DNA of 64,000 nucleotides from Eretmocerus hayati (GCA_029851415.1 CM056742.1:63684454-63748453); one strand, 5' to 3'; shown: positions 32,463 through 43,887, numbered from the stretch's first letter. Notes: generated by a model not told the origin, from the sequence alone. Translations and numbers: made by a program.

Positions 32463-35390
32463 CTGGATACGGCTGCTGAAGAGCGACGAGGGAGGGGTAA
32501 TTCTTTAAAAGCGGGATTTATCAACCTTAACTCCCTGACAGATAAGATTGAGCATCTACGCTTGCTCGTCGCTAACGATCCCTCCTATCATCTATTTGGG
32601 GTGGCCGAGTCGAAGCTAGATGAGTATGTGGATGACAGTCTCGTTCAAATTCCAGGTTTTTCGTTGTTGCGACAAGATCGCAACAGAGAAGGTGGAGGAG
32701 TTGCCTTGTATGTGCGCAATGACTTCAAAATTGAGAAGTTGGTTTCGTCGAATACTTTTGGGCCGTGGAAACCTGGCGTGCCCGAATTCCTTTTTTGTAG
32801 CGTGCAGCAAGGCAGCTCACCCCCAATATTAGTCGCGGTAATCTATAGACCCCCTAAAATTGCCATGCAGAAGGATGATGGGCTGTTTGGCTCGTTACAC
32901 CGGCTGTGTGGTGATTACAGTCACAAAATCATTATGGGTGATCTGAACGCTGACTTGTTGGATACTGCTCATCCCGACACTAAGACACTGACTGCACTGA
33001 CAGAAGAACTAGCCTTGCAGATAGTGCAGCACGGCCCGACTCATCAACACAACCCCAATGTATCTCATACATGGATTGATCACATCTACGTAGATGACAA
33101 CGACACCATTACTGACTTTCACAACAGACATCTGCCCAGTTTCGGTGGGCACTCGGTCATTGACGTCACCATCAACGTCTTCACCCCTACTCCGCCAAAA
33201 AATTCCTTCAAGTATAGGGATTTTCGTAACATCACCCCGGAGATATTGAATGACCGTCTGCTCCGCTGTGACTGGACAGCTCTTGAAAATGCCGAAACGA
33301 GTTTGGAAGACGCAATTCAATGCTTGAATGTAAATTTAATGATCGTTTTAGATGAATTAGCACCGGAAAAAACTATAAACCCGCGTAAAAATGATGCTCC
33401 TTGGATTGGTCCTGAGCTGAGGGTGCTCATGAAGAAGCGAGATGCGACGCGCAGGCGTTGGGAGCGTATGCAACGCAACCAGTGCAAGTGTCCTGAGCTT
33501 CAAAATGAGTACTTTCGGCTTAGCGAAGAGGTCGATCTGCGCATTGAGCAAGAGCGTAATTCCTTCCTTCAAAACCATCTTTCAGACGCTCTTGATCAGA
33601 ACAAGAATATTTGGAAGGAGATGCGCAATCTCGGCCTCTTGCCCAAGAGCAAAGAGGAAGAACTTCACGGTTTCACACCGGATGAGTTGAACGCTCACTT
33701 TGCGGGGGTCTCTGTTTCGCCTCACGAAAATATCAATGAAGCAATGGACGATATTAACTCTGCACCGGAGGAGGGGTTTAAATTTAAGCCCACAATTTTC
33801 AATGATGTAGTCCTTGCTATTAAACATTTCTCCTCGCAGGCCCGCGGGGTGGATGGGATCCCTCAGAGTGTGATCGCGAAGGCTCTTCCGGCAATTGGTG
33901 ATCTTATTGTACATATATTCAATTCCTCTTTCGCTCATAGCGTTTTTCCCGAGGCTTGGAAGCAAGCGCAGCTGATTGCATTGAAGAAGACTGCAGCTCC
34001 ATCAACGGTCTCGGACTTTCGTCCCATAGCGCTGCTGTGCTTCCTTTCCAAGGTTCTGGAAAAAATTGCACATGACCAAATCACGGAGTATTCAAGAGTA
34101 GAGAAACTTCTTGATCGCTTCCAGACTGGTTTCAGGCAATACCATAGCACCCAGACAGCTTTACTAAAGTTGACGGATGACATCAGAGTATGCATTAATA
34201 GGAAGAAGGTCACCTTACTCCTACTATTCGACTTTAGCAGAGCCTTTGACACAATAACACCGTCAAAGCTGTTGAGGAAGCTCCGAAACCTTGGATTCTC
34301 AAGGTCGGCACTCCTGTGGATAAAATCATACTTACAAGGCCGCACCCAAATAGTCACTCCAAAATCCGGTAGTTCTGATTGGCTCGAAACCAATCTGGGT
34401 GTTCCACAGGGATCCGTTCTCGGGCCTTTACTCTTCAGCTTATATGTTAATGACTTACCTGGTTTGCTAGATGGAAAGTCGGTAAATCATCTATTCCATG
34501 CGGATGATCTTCAAATTTATCTCCAAGTCGAGAAAACTAAGATCAAGGAAGGCATCACTCGGCTGGGGGAAGTAGGACGACTAATTGCTGAATGGGCCAG
34601 AAGTTCCGGCCTGCGTCTCAACGCTGGCAAGACCAAGGCAATCTTCTTCAGCTCTGAGAGGAATATCAAAGACCTGAAGAGAATGGACTCGCCAGGAGTT
34701 GAGATACAGGAAGGAAAGTTCATTCCGTTCAGCGACACGGTCGTGAGTCTGGGTGTTACACTTGATAGTGAACTGACGTGGAAACCGCACATCGACCAAG
34801 TAACTAAGAAAGTGAATAGAGCCCTATACGGATTGCGGTTTTTTAGGGCGTGTATCACCAGACCTCTCCGAATTCGCCTAGTCGAGTCATTAGTTCAACC
34901 GCATTTAGATTATTGCACAGTCGTGTACCTCGACGCCACGGACGAACAGCGGCAACGGATACAGCGACTGAGCAATTCATGTGTGAGGTACATTTTTGAT
35001 CTTAGGAGAGACGAGCACATCACCCCGTTTAGGGAGCGTTTGGGTTGGTTACGTACTGATTCGCGGAGAATGTACTTCGCAGCACTTTTAATGCATAAGA
35101 TCATGCATCTTGGAGAACCTGGCTACCTAGCTGCGATGTTTACCAGGTACCAATCTGGACGCCCCGCACGTGGTGATGCAGAAGAGCGGGTACTCAAAGT
35201 TCCCAATATGAGACTTGAATATGGAAGGAGATCTTTCCAGGTTCAATGTGCTCATTCTTGGAACTTTCTCCCTCCGGGCTTTCGGCAGCTGGGGAAAACA
35301 CCCTTGTTCAAAGAGTCCTTGAAAGATTTCCTATTAACAAAGTCTCTTCAGAGGATTGATCCGGAGAAGCAGCATTACTTTAATCTTTGA
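32463..35390 (+). CDS. LINE ORF2 protein: APE-type endonuclease and reverse transcriptase
   Basis: About 975 codons directly after the ORF1 UGA and in the same frame. Endonuclease motifs in order: FINLNSL (Asn), GVAESKLDE (Glu), GGGVALYVR, VIYRPP, IIMGDLNADLL, SHTWIDHIYV, GGHSVIDV (His). RT motifs: RGVDGIP, DFRPIALLCFLSKVLEKI, RFQTGFR, LLFDFSRAFDTI, LGVPQGSVLGPLLFSLYV, and HADDLQIYL as the catalytic [FY]xDD box with His at the first position, then LGVTLDSELTWKPHI. The first in-frame ATG (IAMQKDDG, about 32863) lies inside the endonuclease domain. Full-length product therefore needs UGA readthrough, reinitiation at a non-AUG codon, or an unseen mechanism. No other defect. Confidence 0.9.
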   Translation: MDTAAEERRGRGNSLKAGFINLNSLTDKIEHLRLLVANDPSYHLFGVAESKLDEYVDDSLVQIPGFSLLRQDRNREGGGVALYVRNDFKIEKLVSSNTFGPWKPGVPEFLFCSVQQGSSPPILVAVIYRPPKIAMQKDDGLFGSLHRLCGDYSHKIIMGDLNADLLDTAHPDTKTLTALTEELALQIVQHGPTHQHNPNVSHTWIDHIYVDDNDTITDFHNRHLPSFGGHSVIDVTINVFTPTPPKNSFKYRDFRNITPEILNDRLLRCDWTALENAETSLEDAIQCLNVNLMIVLDELAPEKTINPRKNDAPWIGPELRVLMKKRDATRRRWERMQRNQCKCPELQNEYFRLSEEVDLRIEQERNSFLQNHLSDALDQNKNIWKEMRNLGLLPKSKEEELHGFTPDELNAHFAGVSVSPHENINEAMDDINSAPEEGFKFKPTIFNDVVLAIKHFSSQARGVDGIPQSVIAKALPAIGDLIVHIFNSSFAHSVFPEAWKQAQLIALKKTAAPSTVSDFRPIALLCFLSKVLEKIAHDQITEYSRVEKLLDRFQTGFRQYHSTQTALLKLTDDIRVCINRKKVTLLLLFDFSRAFDTITPSKLLRKLRNLGFSRSALLWIKSYLQGRTQIVTPKSGSSDWLETNLGVPQGSVLGPLLFSLYVNDLPGLLDGKSVNHLFHADDLQIYLQVEKTKIKEGITRLGEVGRLIAEWARSSGLRLNAGKTKAIFFSSERNIKDLKRMDSPGVEIQEGKFIPFSDTVVSLGVTLDSELTWKPHIDQVTKKVNRALYGLRFFRACITRPLRIRLVESLVQPHLDYCTVVYLDATDEQRQRIQRLSNSCVRYIFDLRRDEHITPFRERLGWLRTDSRRMYFAALLMHKIMHLGEPGYLAAMFTRYQSGRPARGDAEERVLKVPNMRLEYGRRSFQVQCAHSWNFLPPGFRQLGKTPLFKESLKDFLLTKSLQRIDPEKQHYFNL

Positions 35391-35994
35391 TGGGCTAGGG
35401 CTTTGTTCCTTTTCTTTCTATCTCTTTTTAATTGTAAGTGACCTTCTGTCACCAGACTGAAGAAAAACTGTGATATTTCTGTGAACCCATGCCCTTTATC
35501 TTATTTTCTTTCAAGTTTAATCGTAAAGTGTATGACTAGTCACAATTGTGATATATCTATCCTTGACCAAATTATTTCTTAATATGATTTTATCGGAATA
35601 TTTATTAATTTTATATATATATATATATGTGACACATATGAAAATATGTAGGTGTATTTTGTCGCATGACGAATGAAGGATATCTATCTATCTATCTCTC
35701 TCTCTCTCTCCGCCTTTCTCGTGCACTCTACCCCAACCTAACATGCATCAGCCGCGCGTTTCCACTCCGTGCAGCAAAAGACCGAAAGCGGCCCAGGGTT
35801 GGCTAAACAACCAAACCAAACTCTACTGCAGGGCTTGGTAATCCATACGTCATTTTCGATGCATTTTTGCTGGCAGCTGGTGGCGCGCGCACACACAGGC
35901 TCTCGAGATGAGTGTGACTACGGTTATTGCAGTTTCATATTTTTTTAGTGACACGGATATGCTTTACGCATAACCATCTGACTAAAAAATATAA

Positions 35995-36647
35995 AATAAA
36001 AAAAGGTTAGAAAAAATGGATTTTTTACGATACGCTTTTATTCACAGCTCTAATATTTTTCTCAACAACTAAAAAGCATAAAATAATCTGAAATTCCATC
36101 AGTCAGCCCAGTTCATTTTGAGAAAAATCTTATGACATGCCGTTGCCTACACCTGTTATCTCAGAAAATAATTGTTGAATTCGGTGTTCATCTATCTCTC
36201 GGGGATCCCTCTCAACCCATCATGATGAATCTCGGAGAACATCTACTGTACCATAACTACAGATGATAAAAGCGTGGAGTGCTATTTTCCCATGATCCAG
36301 ATTCTCGATTGCTAATGAGAAAATGTCCATAGATCATGCACTTCTTGCCCGGAAGTTCAGCACGCCACGCTTTTATCATCTGTAATTATGGTACAGTGAA
36401 TGTTCTCCGAGATTCATCATGATGGGTTGAGAGGGATCCCCGAGAGATAGATCAACACCGAATTCAACAATTATTTTCTGAGATAACAGGTGTAGGCAAC
36501 GGCATGTCATAAGATTTTTCTCGAAATGAACTGGGCTGACTGATGGAATTTCAGATTATTTTATGCTTTTTAGTTGTTGAGAAAAATATTAGAGCTGTGA
36601 ATAAAAGCGTATCGTAAAAAATCCATTTTTTCTAACCTTTTTTTATT
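35995..36647. repeat. near-perfect 653-bp palindrome, copy 1
   Basis: Begins AATAAAAAAAGGTTAG and ends CTAACCTTTTTTTATT. Arms of roughly 280 bp pair with only a few mismatches around a loop of about 85 nt (near 36275-36362). It forms the right half of repeat X. Confidence 0.9.
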
Positions 36648-36810
36648 TACTCCTTAACTCACCTACATTCAGGATCAAAACTCAAACATATAGAAAGTTA
36701 AAAAAAATTTCACGCGTTACATCCCATAAGAGCTCGGCTCCAAATCGCCAATTTGCCACGGAATTGACGGCCATGAAATTGACATTTCCTGTTTGATGAG
36801 TGAATACGGA

Positions 36811-37173
36811 TCGGAGAGTTATTTGATCGCTCTTTCCGCTTCAACAAGACTTTGGTATATCAAATGCTTACGAAAAGTGGAGCGAGATGCTGGATTGTCG
36901 ATCTTTTACACGCGTTGGTAGATGGCCAAGGAATTGACACTCTTATATACTCTGCCGGTCTTTTGAAGAAGAGAACGCCGCCACTCCTCGAAAGTGAAGT
37001 TATGGATGTTTATACCGCAGCTGTTTGATAGTTTGAAGCGAGAAAATCAAAATGTGACCGTGAGCGAAATTCCTATAGAGCGCCTGATGACCGAGTTTTT
37101 TAGTAATATCGCAGGTACATCGGCGCATACTCTTTTGGCCAATTTGAATAGTATGAGCTACGTCTATATGTAA
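36811..37173 (+). pseudogene. unrecognised coding remnant with one frameshift
   Basis: No ATG-started frame, but about 70 codons are open from 36813 (TLVYQMLTKSGARCWIVDL, GQGIDTLIYSAGLLKKR, TPPLLESEVMDVYTAA). After a +1 change the frame continues RENQNVTVSEIPIERLMTEF, AGTSAHTLLANLNSMSYVYM and a stop at 37171-37173. An inverted, diverged copy of the last part lies on the minus strand ending near 37523. Reads like protein, possibly helical, but no family is recognised. Confidence 0.35.
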
Positions 37174-37615
37174 ATGCATTACTTCAAATTTGCTACATTC
37201 GTTTAGAATTATTTGCAAATTGGATATCAACCCTTGTTTCTGGGCCTGTATTCTAAATTATACATGCTACCACTCCCATGTATCGCACTATGGTTTTCGA
37301 TTAAGTGCCACAGTAACGCACGACAAAATATTCATCGACACACTGTGCTTAAAAGTGTACATTTCGCAGATTTTGTCGTTTTTACCGACTTTCAATCGAA
37401 AACCATAGTTCGATACACGGGAGTGGTAACCTGTACAATTTAGGATTCGGGCCCAGAAACAAGGGTTGATATCCCATTTGCGAATAATTCTAAACGAATG
37501 TAGCAAATTTGAAGTAAGGCATTTACATATAGAGGTAGCTCATACGACGCAAAGTGGCTAAAAGAGTATGCACCGATGTACCTGCGAAATTACCCGGAAA
37601 CTGGGTCATCACATG
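37080..37615. repeat. foldback repeat
   Basis: The segment with GAGTTTTTTAGTAAT, ATTACTTCAAATTTGCTACATTCG and GGGTTG/CAACCC blocks is inverted around a centre near 37350; arms contain CTATGGTTTTCGAT / ATCGAAAACCATAG. The arms include the end of the coding remnant above. Confidence 0.75.
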
Positions 37616-37783
37616 CGCGTCAATGGAAAATTTTGAAAATTTGCATGTCATTCGAGCATCTCGAAGTCGCCGGACTATATCGCCAAATATAATATATAAT
37701 CCGTCATCGTAAAAATACCGATGCAGTCGCTCGTTCGCGCTGATCACGATCTCTCACCGCACCGAGTTCAAAACTAGCGTGAA

Positions 37784-38003
37784 ACTATGATTGTTTGCGT
37801 TGGGACTGAAAATCGACGTCGCGTCGTGACGGGCGAGCGCTCGGGGTCCAAAGTTTATTGCACCCCTCTAATTACCCACTTCCGAATTGCAAAATTGTCC
37901 AAAACCGCACAAAAATGCTTGCAAATGGTTAATCCGTTCTTGTCCCTTCAAGACGATGTCATGCAAACTTGAATCGTGAAAATCGGTTGATATTCAGTGA
38001 TTA
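37784..38003 (+). repeat. inverted repeat Y, left arm
   Basis: About 70% inverse match to 39230-39478, sharing CTTGAATCGTGAAAATCGGTTGATAT (given here as overlapping blocks CTTGAATCGTG and GAAAATCGGTTGATAT), GCACAAAAATG and TTTGCGTTG. Encloses repeat X copy 2. Confidence 0.6.
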
Positions 38004-38034
38004 TCAGAGGCAAATGTGTGCTCATGATAATTAA

Positions 38035-38256
38035 TTTTTATACGCTTTTATTCTACTTCACTTTGGCCATATTGTTTCATGCACAGGCATCCGGTACTCA
38101 ACTAGTCAGCAGGCACGTCTCTCGCCGTGAGAGCAAGAGAGAGAAAGCCTTTTCATACACGCGGTTCCGGTACCGAGCTAGTCAGCGCGCGGATGAGCTT
38201 TTAGGTTAGATTTGCTCTCTGAAATTTTCGCGCCCGTAAGCTCCATCTCTTTTTTT

Positions 38257-38304
<48 letters not shown>

Positions 38305-39227
38305 CCTTTCTCGTGCACCCTAACCTAACATGCATCAGCCGCGCGTTTCCACTCCGTGCAGCAAAAGACCGAAAGCGGCCCAGGGTTGGCTAAACAACCA
38401 AACCAAACCAATTCTACTGCAGGGCTTGGTAATTCATACGTCATTTTCGATGCATTGCTGGCGGCGCGCGCGCACATAGGCTCTCGAGATGAGATGACTA
38501 CGGTTATTACAGTTTCATTTTTTTTTAGTGACACGGATATGCTTTACGCATAACCATCCGACTAAAAAATATAAAATAAAAAAAGGTTAGAAAAAATGGA
38601 TTTTTTACGATACGCTTTTATTCACAGCTCTAATATTTTTCTCAACAACTAAAAAGCATAAAATAATCTGAAATTCCATCAGTCAGCCCAGTTCATTTTG
38701 AGAAAAATCTTATGACATGCCGTTGCCTACACCTGTTATCCCAGAAAATAATTTTTGAATTCGGTGTTCATCTATCTCTCGGGGATCCCTCTCAATCCAT
38801 CATGATGAATCTCGGAGAACATTCACTGTACCATAATTCCAGATGATAAAAGCGTGGAGTGCTATTTTCCCATGATCCAGATTCTCGATTGCTAATGAGA
38901 AAATGTCCATAGATCATGCACTTCTTGCCCGGAAGTTCAGCACGCCACGCTTTTATCATCTGTAATTATGGTACAGTGAATGTTCTCCGAGATTCATCAT
39001 GATGGGTTGAGAGGGATCCCCGAGAGATAGATGAACACCGAATTCAAAAATTATTTTCTGAGATAACAGGTGTAGGCAACGGCATGTCATAAGATTTTTC
39101 TCAAAATGAACTGGGCTGACTGATGGAATTTCAGATTATTTTATGCTTTTTAGTTGTTGAGAAAAATATTAGAGCTGTGAATAAAAGCGTATCGTAAAAA
39201 ATCCATTTTTTCTAACCTTTTTTTATT
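38035..39227. repeat. repeat X, copy 2, uninterrupted
   Basis: Same sequence as copy 1 without the LINE; its (CT)n tract at about 38261-38301 is intact. It supplies the empty site used to define the LINE ends. It lies between the arms of another inverted repeat (37784-38003 / 39230-39478). Confidence 0.85.
38575..39227. repeat. near-perfect 653-bp palindrome, copy 2
   Basis: Same palindrome as 35995-36647 within repeat X copy 2, same length, a few substitutions. Confidence 0.9.
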
Positions 39228-39229
39228 AT

Positions 39230-39478
39230 ATCCAGAAAATCACTTTATATCAACCGATTTTCACGATTCAAGTTACTATGACATCGTATAGAAGGTACAA
39301 AAACGGATTAAATAGTTGCAAACATTTTTGTGCAGTTTTGAACGGTTTTGCATTTTTGAAGCAGGTAATTAGGGCGGGGCCATAAAAGCTCGGGCCCGCG
39401 CGCTCGCCCATTCGCACGACGGGACGTAGAGTTTCCGAGAGAGTTTCAGTCTCAACGCAAACAAACTTTACGATCCTT
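39230..39478 (-). repeat. inverted repeat Y, right arm
   Basis: Inverse of 37784-38003. Part of it (GTTTCAG..TCAACGCAAACAAACTTTACGATCC) recurs directly at about 39573-39616. Confidence 0.6.
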
Positions 39479-39616
39479 TCGCTTCGTTCGGTTCGTCGCG
39501 ATCGGTTCGGTTCGGCCGATCCAACCAAAAATGTGTCCCAATGAATTACGCGCGCTCGGCCAGTAACGACGAGACGTGGAGTTTCAGTGTCAACGCAAAC
39601 AAACTTTACGATCCTT

Positions 39617-41329
39617 CTGCTTCCTTCACTTCGAAAGAAGCACAACTTCCAATGTGCATGTTCCAACTTATCGAAATAGCCATTTATCGATAATTTTAAT
39701 TGCACAACTCGATTCTTGCCATCAAGAAGGTCATTTAGAAACTTCAATGGCGAAAAAAGGACTATTTCCATGCTTTATTAGGTAGTTGAAATGATCACGT
39801 CGCACATCATTTGCGATGCTTAGAGTGATCGGATTTTCGCCATCCAAGTTTCTAAATGCTCGTTTTGATGTCAAGAATAAAGAGGTGGAATTAAAGTAAT
39901 TTATTTGTGGCTTGCAAAAAATCATGTAAGTTAGAGGCTTGCAAAAAATCTTGTATACGTCTGAAATGTGGAATAGACGATCATGATAATTCGAAAAATC
40001 GTTTTTTCGGAACTTTTGCGAAAAAAAGCTGGTGGAAAACCCCGATTTTCGAAATTTTTTATCTGCTTACGGATAAACAATTCGGGCCGTGAAGTTCCGG
40101 TTCATCTTACATATCCCGTGCTTTTGGGAACTCCAACTTTTGTTCGAAACTCGTTCCTCTCAAGTCGAACCCGGAGTTTTCAGAACCCGACAGGCACTTT
40201 TCGGAAATTGAGAAATTTTCACTCGAGTTTGCCACAGGGAAAAGCGGTACAAACTTGAGGGTACCATGACTGTCACACCCTCTACCCCAAGATATCTCTT
40301 TTCCCGGGAAATAACTTTTCTTCAAAATGAAGCCTTCCGTGTGCAATTGGAGGCCTGTATGGATGGAGGTGCAAATTTTGTGCATGGCTTGCAATAACCC
40401 CGTCTGTGATGATTTCATTCCGATCCGCAGCATATACGCGATGCGAGGATGGGAATTAATTTTTATATCATGAAGACTGTCTGTCCTTCATGATGACTGA
40501 GTTTTTTCGAAGGGAGTATATAGGGTGTTGCGAAGAGCTCGGGGGGAGACCAAATTATTTTTATGCGTGGTAGCTGAGAATGTAACTGTCGATAAGGAGA
40601 CATTTCGTTGAATTTAGCTGGCGTGCCCAGTCCTTCTCCGCGCCGGGATCTCGCCGTTGTCCGCGCGGTTCCTGGGCGCGCCAGCGAGTTTTCCAACTGA
40701 ACACGCGATCTCCATTCGGATCTTTACAACCCGCAGATGTTTTGGTTCGAGTGCACGAGGGCTACAGTCAAAGCGAGGGTCAATACACCTGAAGAAATTA
40801 GGGCTTGTTCGATCGCTATCTCACAAGCCGTCAAAAAACGCGACATATTCTTATTTGAATGGCGTATCCTCATTCTTCACCCCACGCTCAATTGGAGGAT
40901 CGCAAACCAACTTGAATGATGGATATTTGCAATTACAACTGGGTGGGCTGACATCCAAGAATTTAGATTTTCGATTTGTAGTTATCCAATTGTTATCACT
41001 CAAGTATGCTCATGATCCTCCGATCGAACAGGAGGTGCAAAATTGGGTATCACCACCAGACTGCAAAATGCCAGACAATTGTCAACATCAATTATTTGAC
41101 TTCTAGTCTATCGTATCATTCAGCCTCGACCTCGAGGAAAATATGAATGACACCCTTATGAACAAATGCTACACTCTGTCTTTCGATATGATTGAAAAGG
41201 GAATATATTCCCGGCATGTCGATAGTTGAGCCTCTTATCGTATATACTGTGAAAATGTGGAAATTGTATGATATTTATTATTCTTCCGGAACTCTTTTCC
41301 GAGGTACAGTAAATGGTATTATTCGAGTT
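39617..41329. other. non-coding interior of the giant element
   Basis: Frames near 40657-41106 are open but show no domain. No repeat was identified with confidence. Confidence 0.35.
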
Positions 41330-42165
41330 AGAAAATATTCTGTCATAAATTTTTTGTCGCGAGGTCGAGCACTTTTCGACCTTCCTGACGCCAGATCTCC
41401 GCTAAAAATGCACGGATCATTCTGAAATTTTGCACACTGGTGTTCAAAGTGATGACCGTGTAATTGGTTTAGATAAAAAACATGAGTCTATAAATAAACA
41501 AAAGTCTGTTGATTATAATTGAATGCGTATCGTTTGCGATTTCCGACCCTCCAGGCAGAAAAGTGTGTTACAAGAGTTGGATTTGGAAAAACTCAAAGCG
41601 ACAAATTTGTTCGTGAACTTATTTGGAAGATTCCTGCGAAGTTTGAAAGTGATTGGAATGAAATTGAGTGAGCTATCGAGAGACAAAGATATTTGCGCTT
41701 AGACGACGTTTCAGGCGTTTGAATATTATGCTCACCTGCCGACCGGAGAAACTGCGTGAATCAGCGGTGCTTGACTCGTACCAGGGCGTCCAGCCTACGT
41801 GCAAATATCTTTGTCTCTCGATAGCTCACTCAATTTTATTCCCATCACCTTGAGGCTTTGCAGAAAACTTCCAAATGAGTTCACGAACAAATTTGTCGCT
41901 TTGAGTTTTTCCAAATCCAACTTTTGTAAGACACTTTATCTGCCTGGAGCGTCGAAAATTGCAAGCGACGCGCATCATTCAATTATAATCACCAAACTTT
42001 TGGTTATTTATAGACTTATGTTTTTCATGTGGACCAATGACATGGTCATCACTTCGAACACCAGTGTGCAAGATTTCAGAATGATCCGTGCATTATTAGC
42101 GGAGATCTGACGTCAGGAAGGTCGAAAAGTGCTCGACTTCGTGACGAAAAATTTATCACAAAATA
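41330..42165. repeat. foldback repeat, about 830 bp
   Basis: Blocks such as GTCGAGCACTTTTCGACCTTCCTGACG, AATGCACGGATCATTCTGAAAT, GACAAATTTGTTCGTGAACT and AAAGATATTTGC appear on the left and in inverse order on the right, around a centre near 41750. Arms are diverged by substitutions. Confidence 0.8.
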
Positions 42166-43800
42166 TTTTTTAACTCGGATACTACGATTCAGACAGAAAA
42201 ATTTTTAATGTACCGAATGTGCGCCCTGAAAAACTCTATATAAATATGATTTTTTTTCACAAAAAGGCAACTTCGAACAATTACCCCCCACCCCGGCACA
42301 CTCGAGCGCGCTGCTGGAACGGAACGAGTTCGTTGATGCGGGTCCTCAATTATGAAACTGGCCACTTTGTTGCAAAATAAAGAGCTCTGAAGCCAACTAT
42401 TCATAAAAATCGGAAATCCTCGGTTTTGTTCAGCACACGATTCCGCGAGTGATGGATACATGGAAAATTTATTCTCTTTTGATGTTGTAGTACTAATTTT
42501 GCTGTCATCAAAAAAAAACATTTAACGGCCATTTGAGCCGGAGATACCGATTTTTTTTCAAATCGATATTCAATGAAAAATTGAGTATTCAGGGTCATAT
42601 TTTCGGGAAGTGGTTGAGAAATTTTCAAGGTTTCATAAAATAAATGTTTGGTTCACATACGTTACATTGTGTCCTCGTTCCAGCTGGTGAAAGTTGATGT
42701 TTCCCTTAGCTCGCCTGAAAAAAGCTGAAAGGTCGAGTGTTAATGGTACTCCCGCGGCGGCACAAGCGGAAACTGAGTCGCGCTCTTCAAACTCGAGCGC
42801 TCGGATTTTTTTATGGTATCTCGGGTCGTACTGGACCGTTTCCACACTTTTTATTGCAAAATTCTGGATCAGTGCAGAAAACCCGAGGAATATGCATTTT
42901 CAAGGCAAATTGGTAGAGACCAAAGTTGGAGTGGCGGGAAATACGCGAAACCCGTTCCGCGCGTTTGACAAGGGCTTATATATGGGGCAGCCGATGCAGC
43001 GCTGCTAATCTTGCTGCCAATTTGACAGTTGTCAATTTAGAGCTGGGTGACCAAGTGCATCCCGAAACAAATGATGAAAAACGGTCCAGTGGGACCCGAG
43101 CTACCGTCAAGACTTTGTTGGGCCCTCCATATTCGATTGAATATCGATTTTTTAAAAAATAATCGCGATCCCCGGTTCAATGGGTCGCAGAGCTATCTCC
43201 TCATCCCTTAACTTAGAGTAAAATTAGTATTACAAGATCACAGACGAAAAGTTACATATATCCATTACTCGCTGATTTGTGTGTGAAATTAATTCGAGTA
43301 TTTGAGATTTTTGTGAATAATTTAAATCCAGAGCGGAAAGGAGAAATCCGGAACGGTTTTATTTCTGTAACAAAAGGCGAATTGAAATACTGAGGTGGGT
43401 AGCGAGAAATGTGGATAGTACTTAATATTCAATATGGTATTCAATTCATTTGGTGAGCTGTACTTCGTAATGCAACGAGACCCGGGGAAGCGTAGGTTTT
43501 TGAAGGATTAAAAAACATTTGGAGCAGTGTCGATGTGGATATCTTTGTTAACAAAGTTCCGTCAAATACGGAATATTGTTGAAGGAATGCTGAAATCCAG
43601 ATGAAATGTATGATTTTGCTTTCACAGAGTACCTTCATATTTTCCGGCCAGCTGTATGAAAGAAAATATCCATGTGTAAAGTGTCGCGGGTAAGCAGTTA
43701 GGATGGACCTACGTGCAATGACATCCCGTAAGGTGTCACGATCGTGGCCGCCGGCCACCGCCAGAGAGGATAGGTAAGCACTGCGGTTGGCTTATTCACG
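42166..43800. other. non-coding interior, no feature identified
   Basis: Short frames on both strands, none with a recognisable motif. Confidence 0.35.
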
Positions 43801-43887
43801 CTGTATACCTGCGATCTTCCGTATCATGTATCTGTTGCGCTCACTCTCTCTTGCATTCTCAATGTCAACGTCGCCATTGGTGCAACA

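Larger units (their letters stand above)
30353..35694 (+). mobile_element. CR1/L2-like LINE, full length, apparently intact
   Basis: 5.3-kb non-LTR element with a 295-bp 5' UTR, ORF1 (PHD finger, coiled coil) and ORF2 (endonuclease, reverse transcriptase). A 300-bp 3' UTR ends in ATCTATCTATC. It lies inside a (CT)n microsatellite of repeat X; comparison with copy 2 gives the ends. No disabling mutation is seen apart from the single UGA between the ORFs, so it is a recent insertion. CR1/L2 group is inferred from the ORF1 PHD finger, the RT motifs and the microsatellite tail. Confidence 0.88.
30091..36647. repeat. repeat X, copy 1, split by a LINE
   Basis: 30091-30352 and 35695-36647 together align with the continuous copy at 38035-39227. 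Shared order: TTTTTATACGCTTTTATTCTAC, GGTACCGAGCTAGTCAGCGC, a (CT)n tract, CCGCCTTTCTCGTGCAC, AAAGACCGAAAGCGGCCCAG, and a 653-bp palindrome. A CR1/L2-like LINE sits inside the (CT)n tract. Confidence 0.85.

Noticed and set aside
40657..41106. 150-codon plus-strand frame in the element core
   Set aside because: No start context or motif, and neighbouring frames are equally open; not supportable as a gene.
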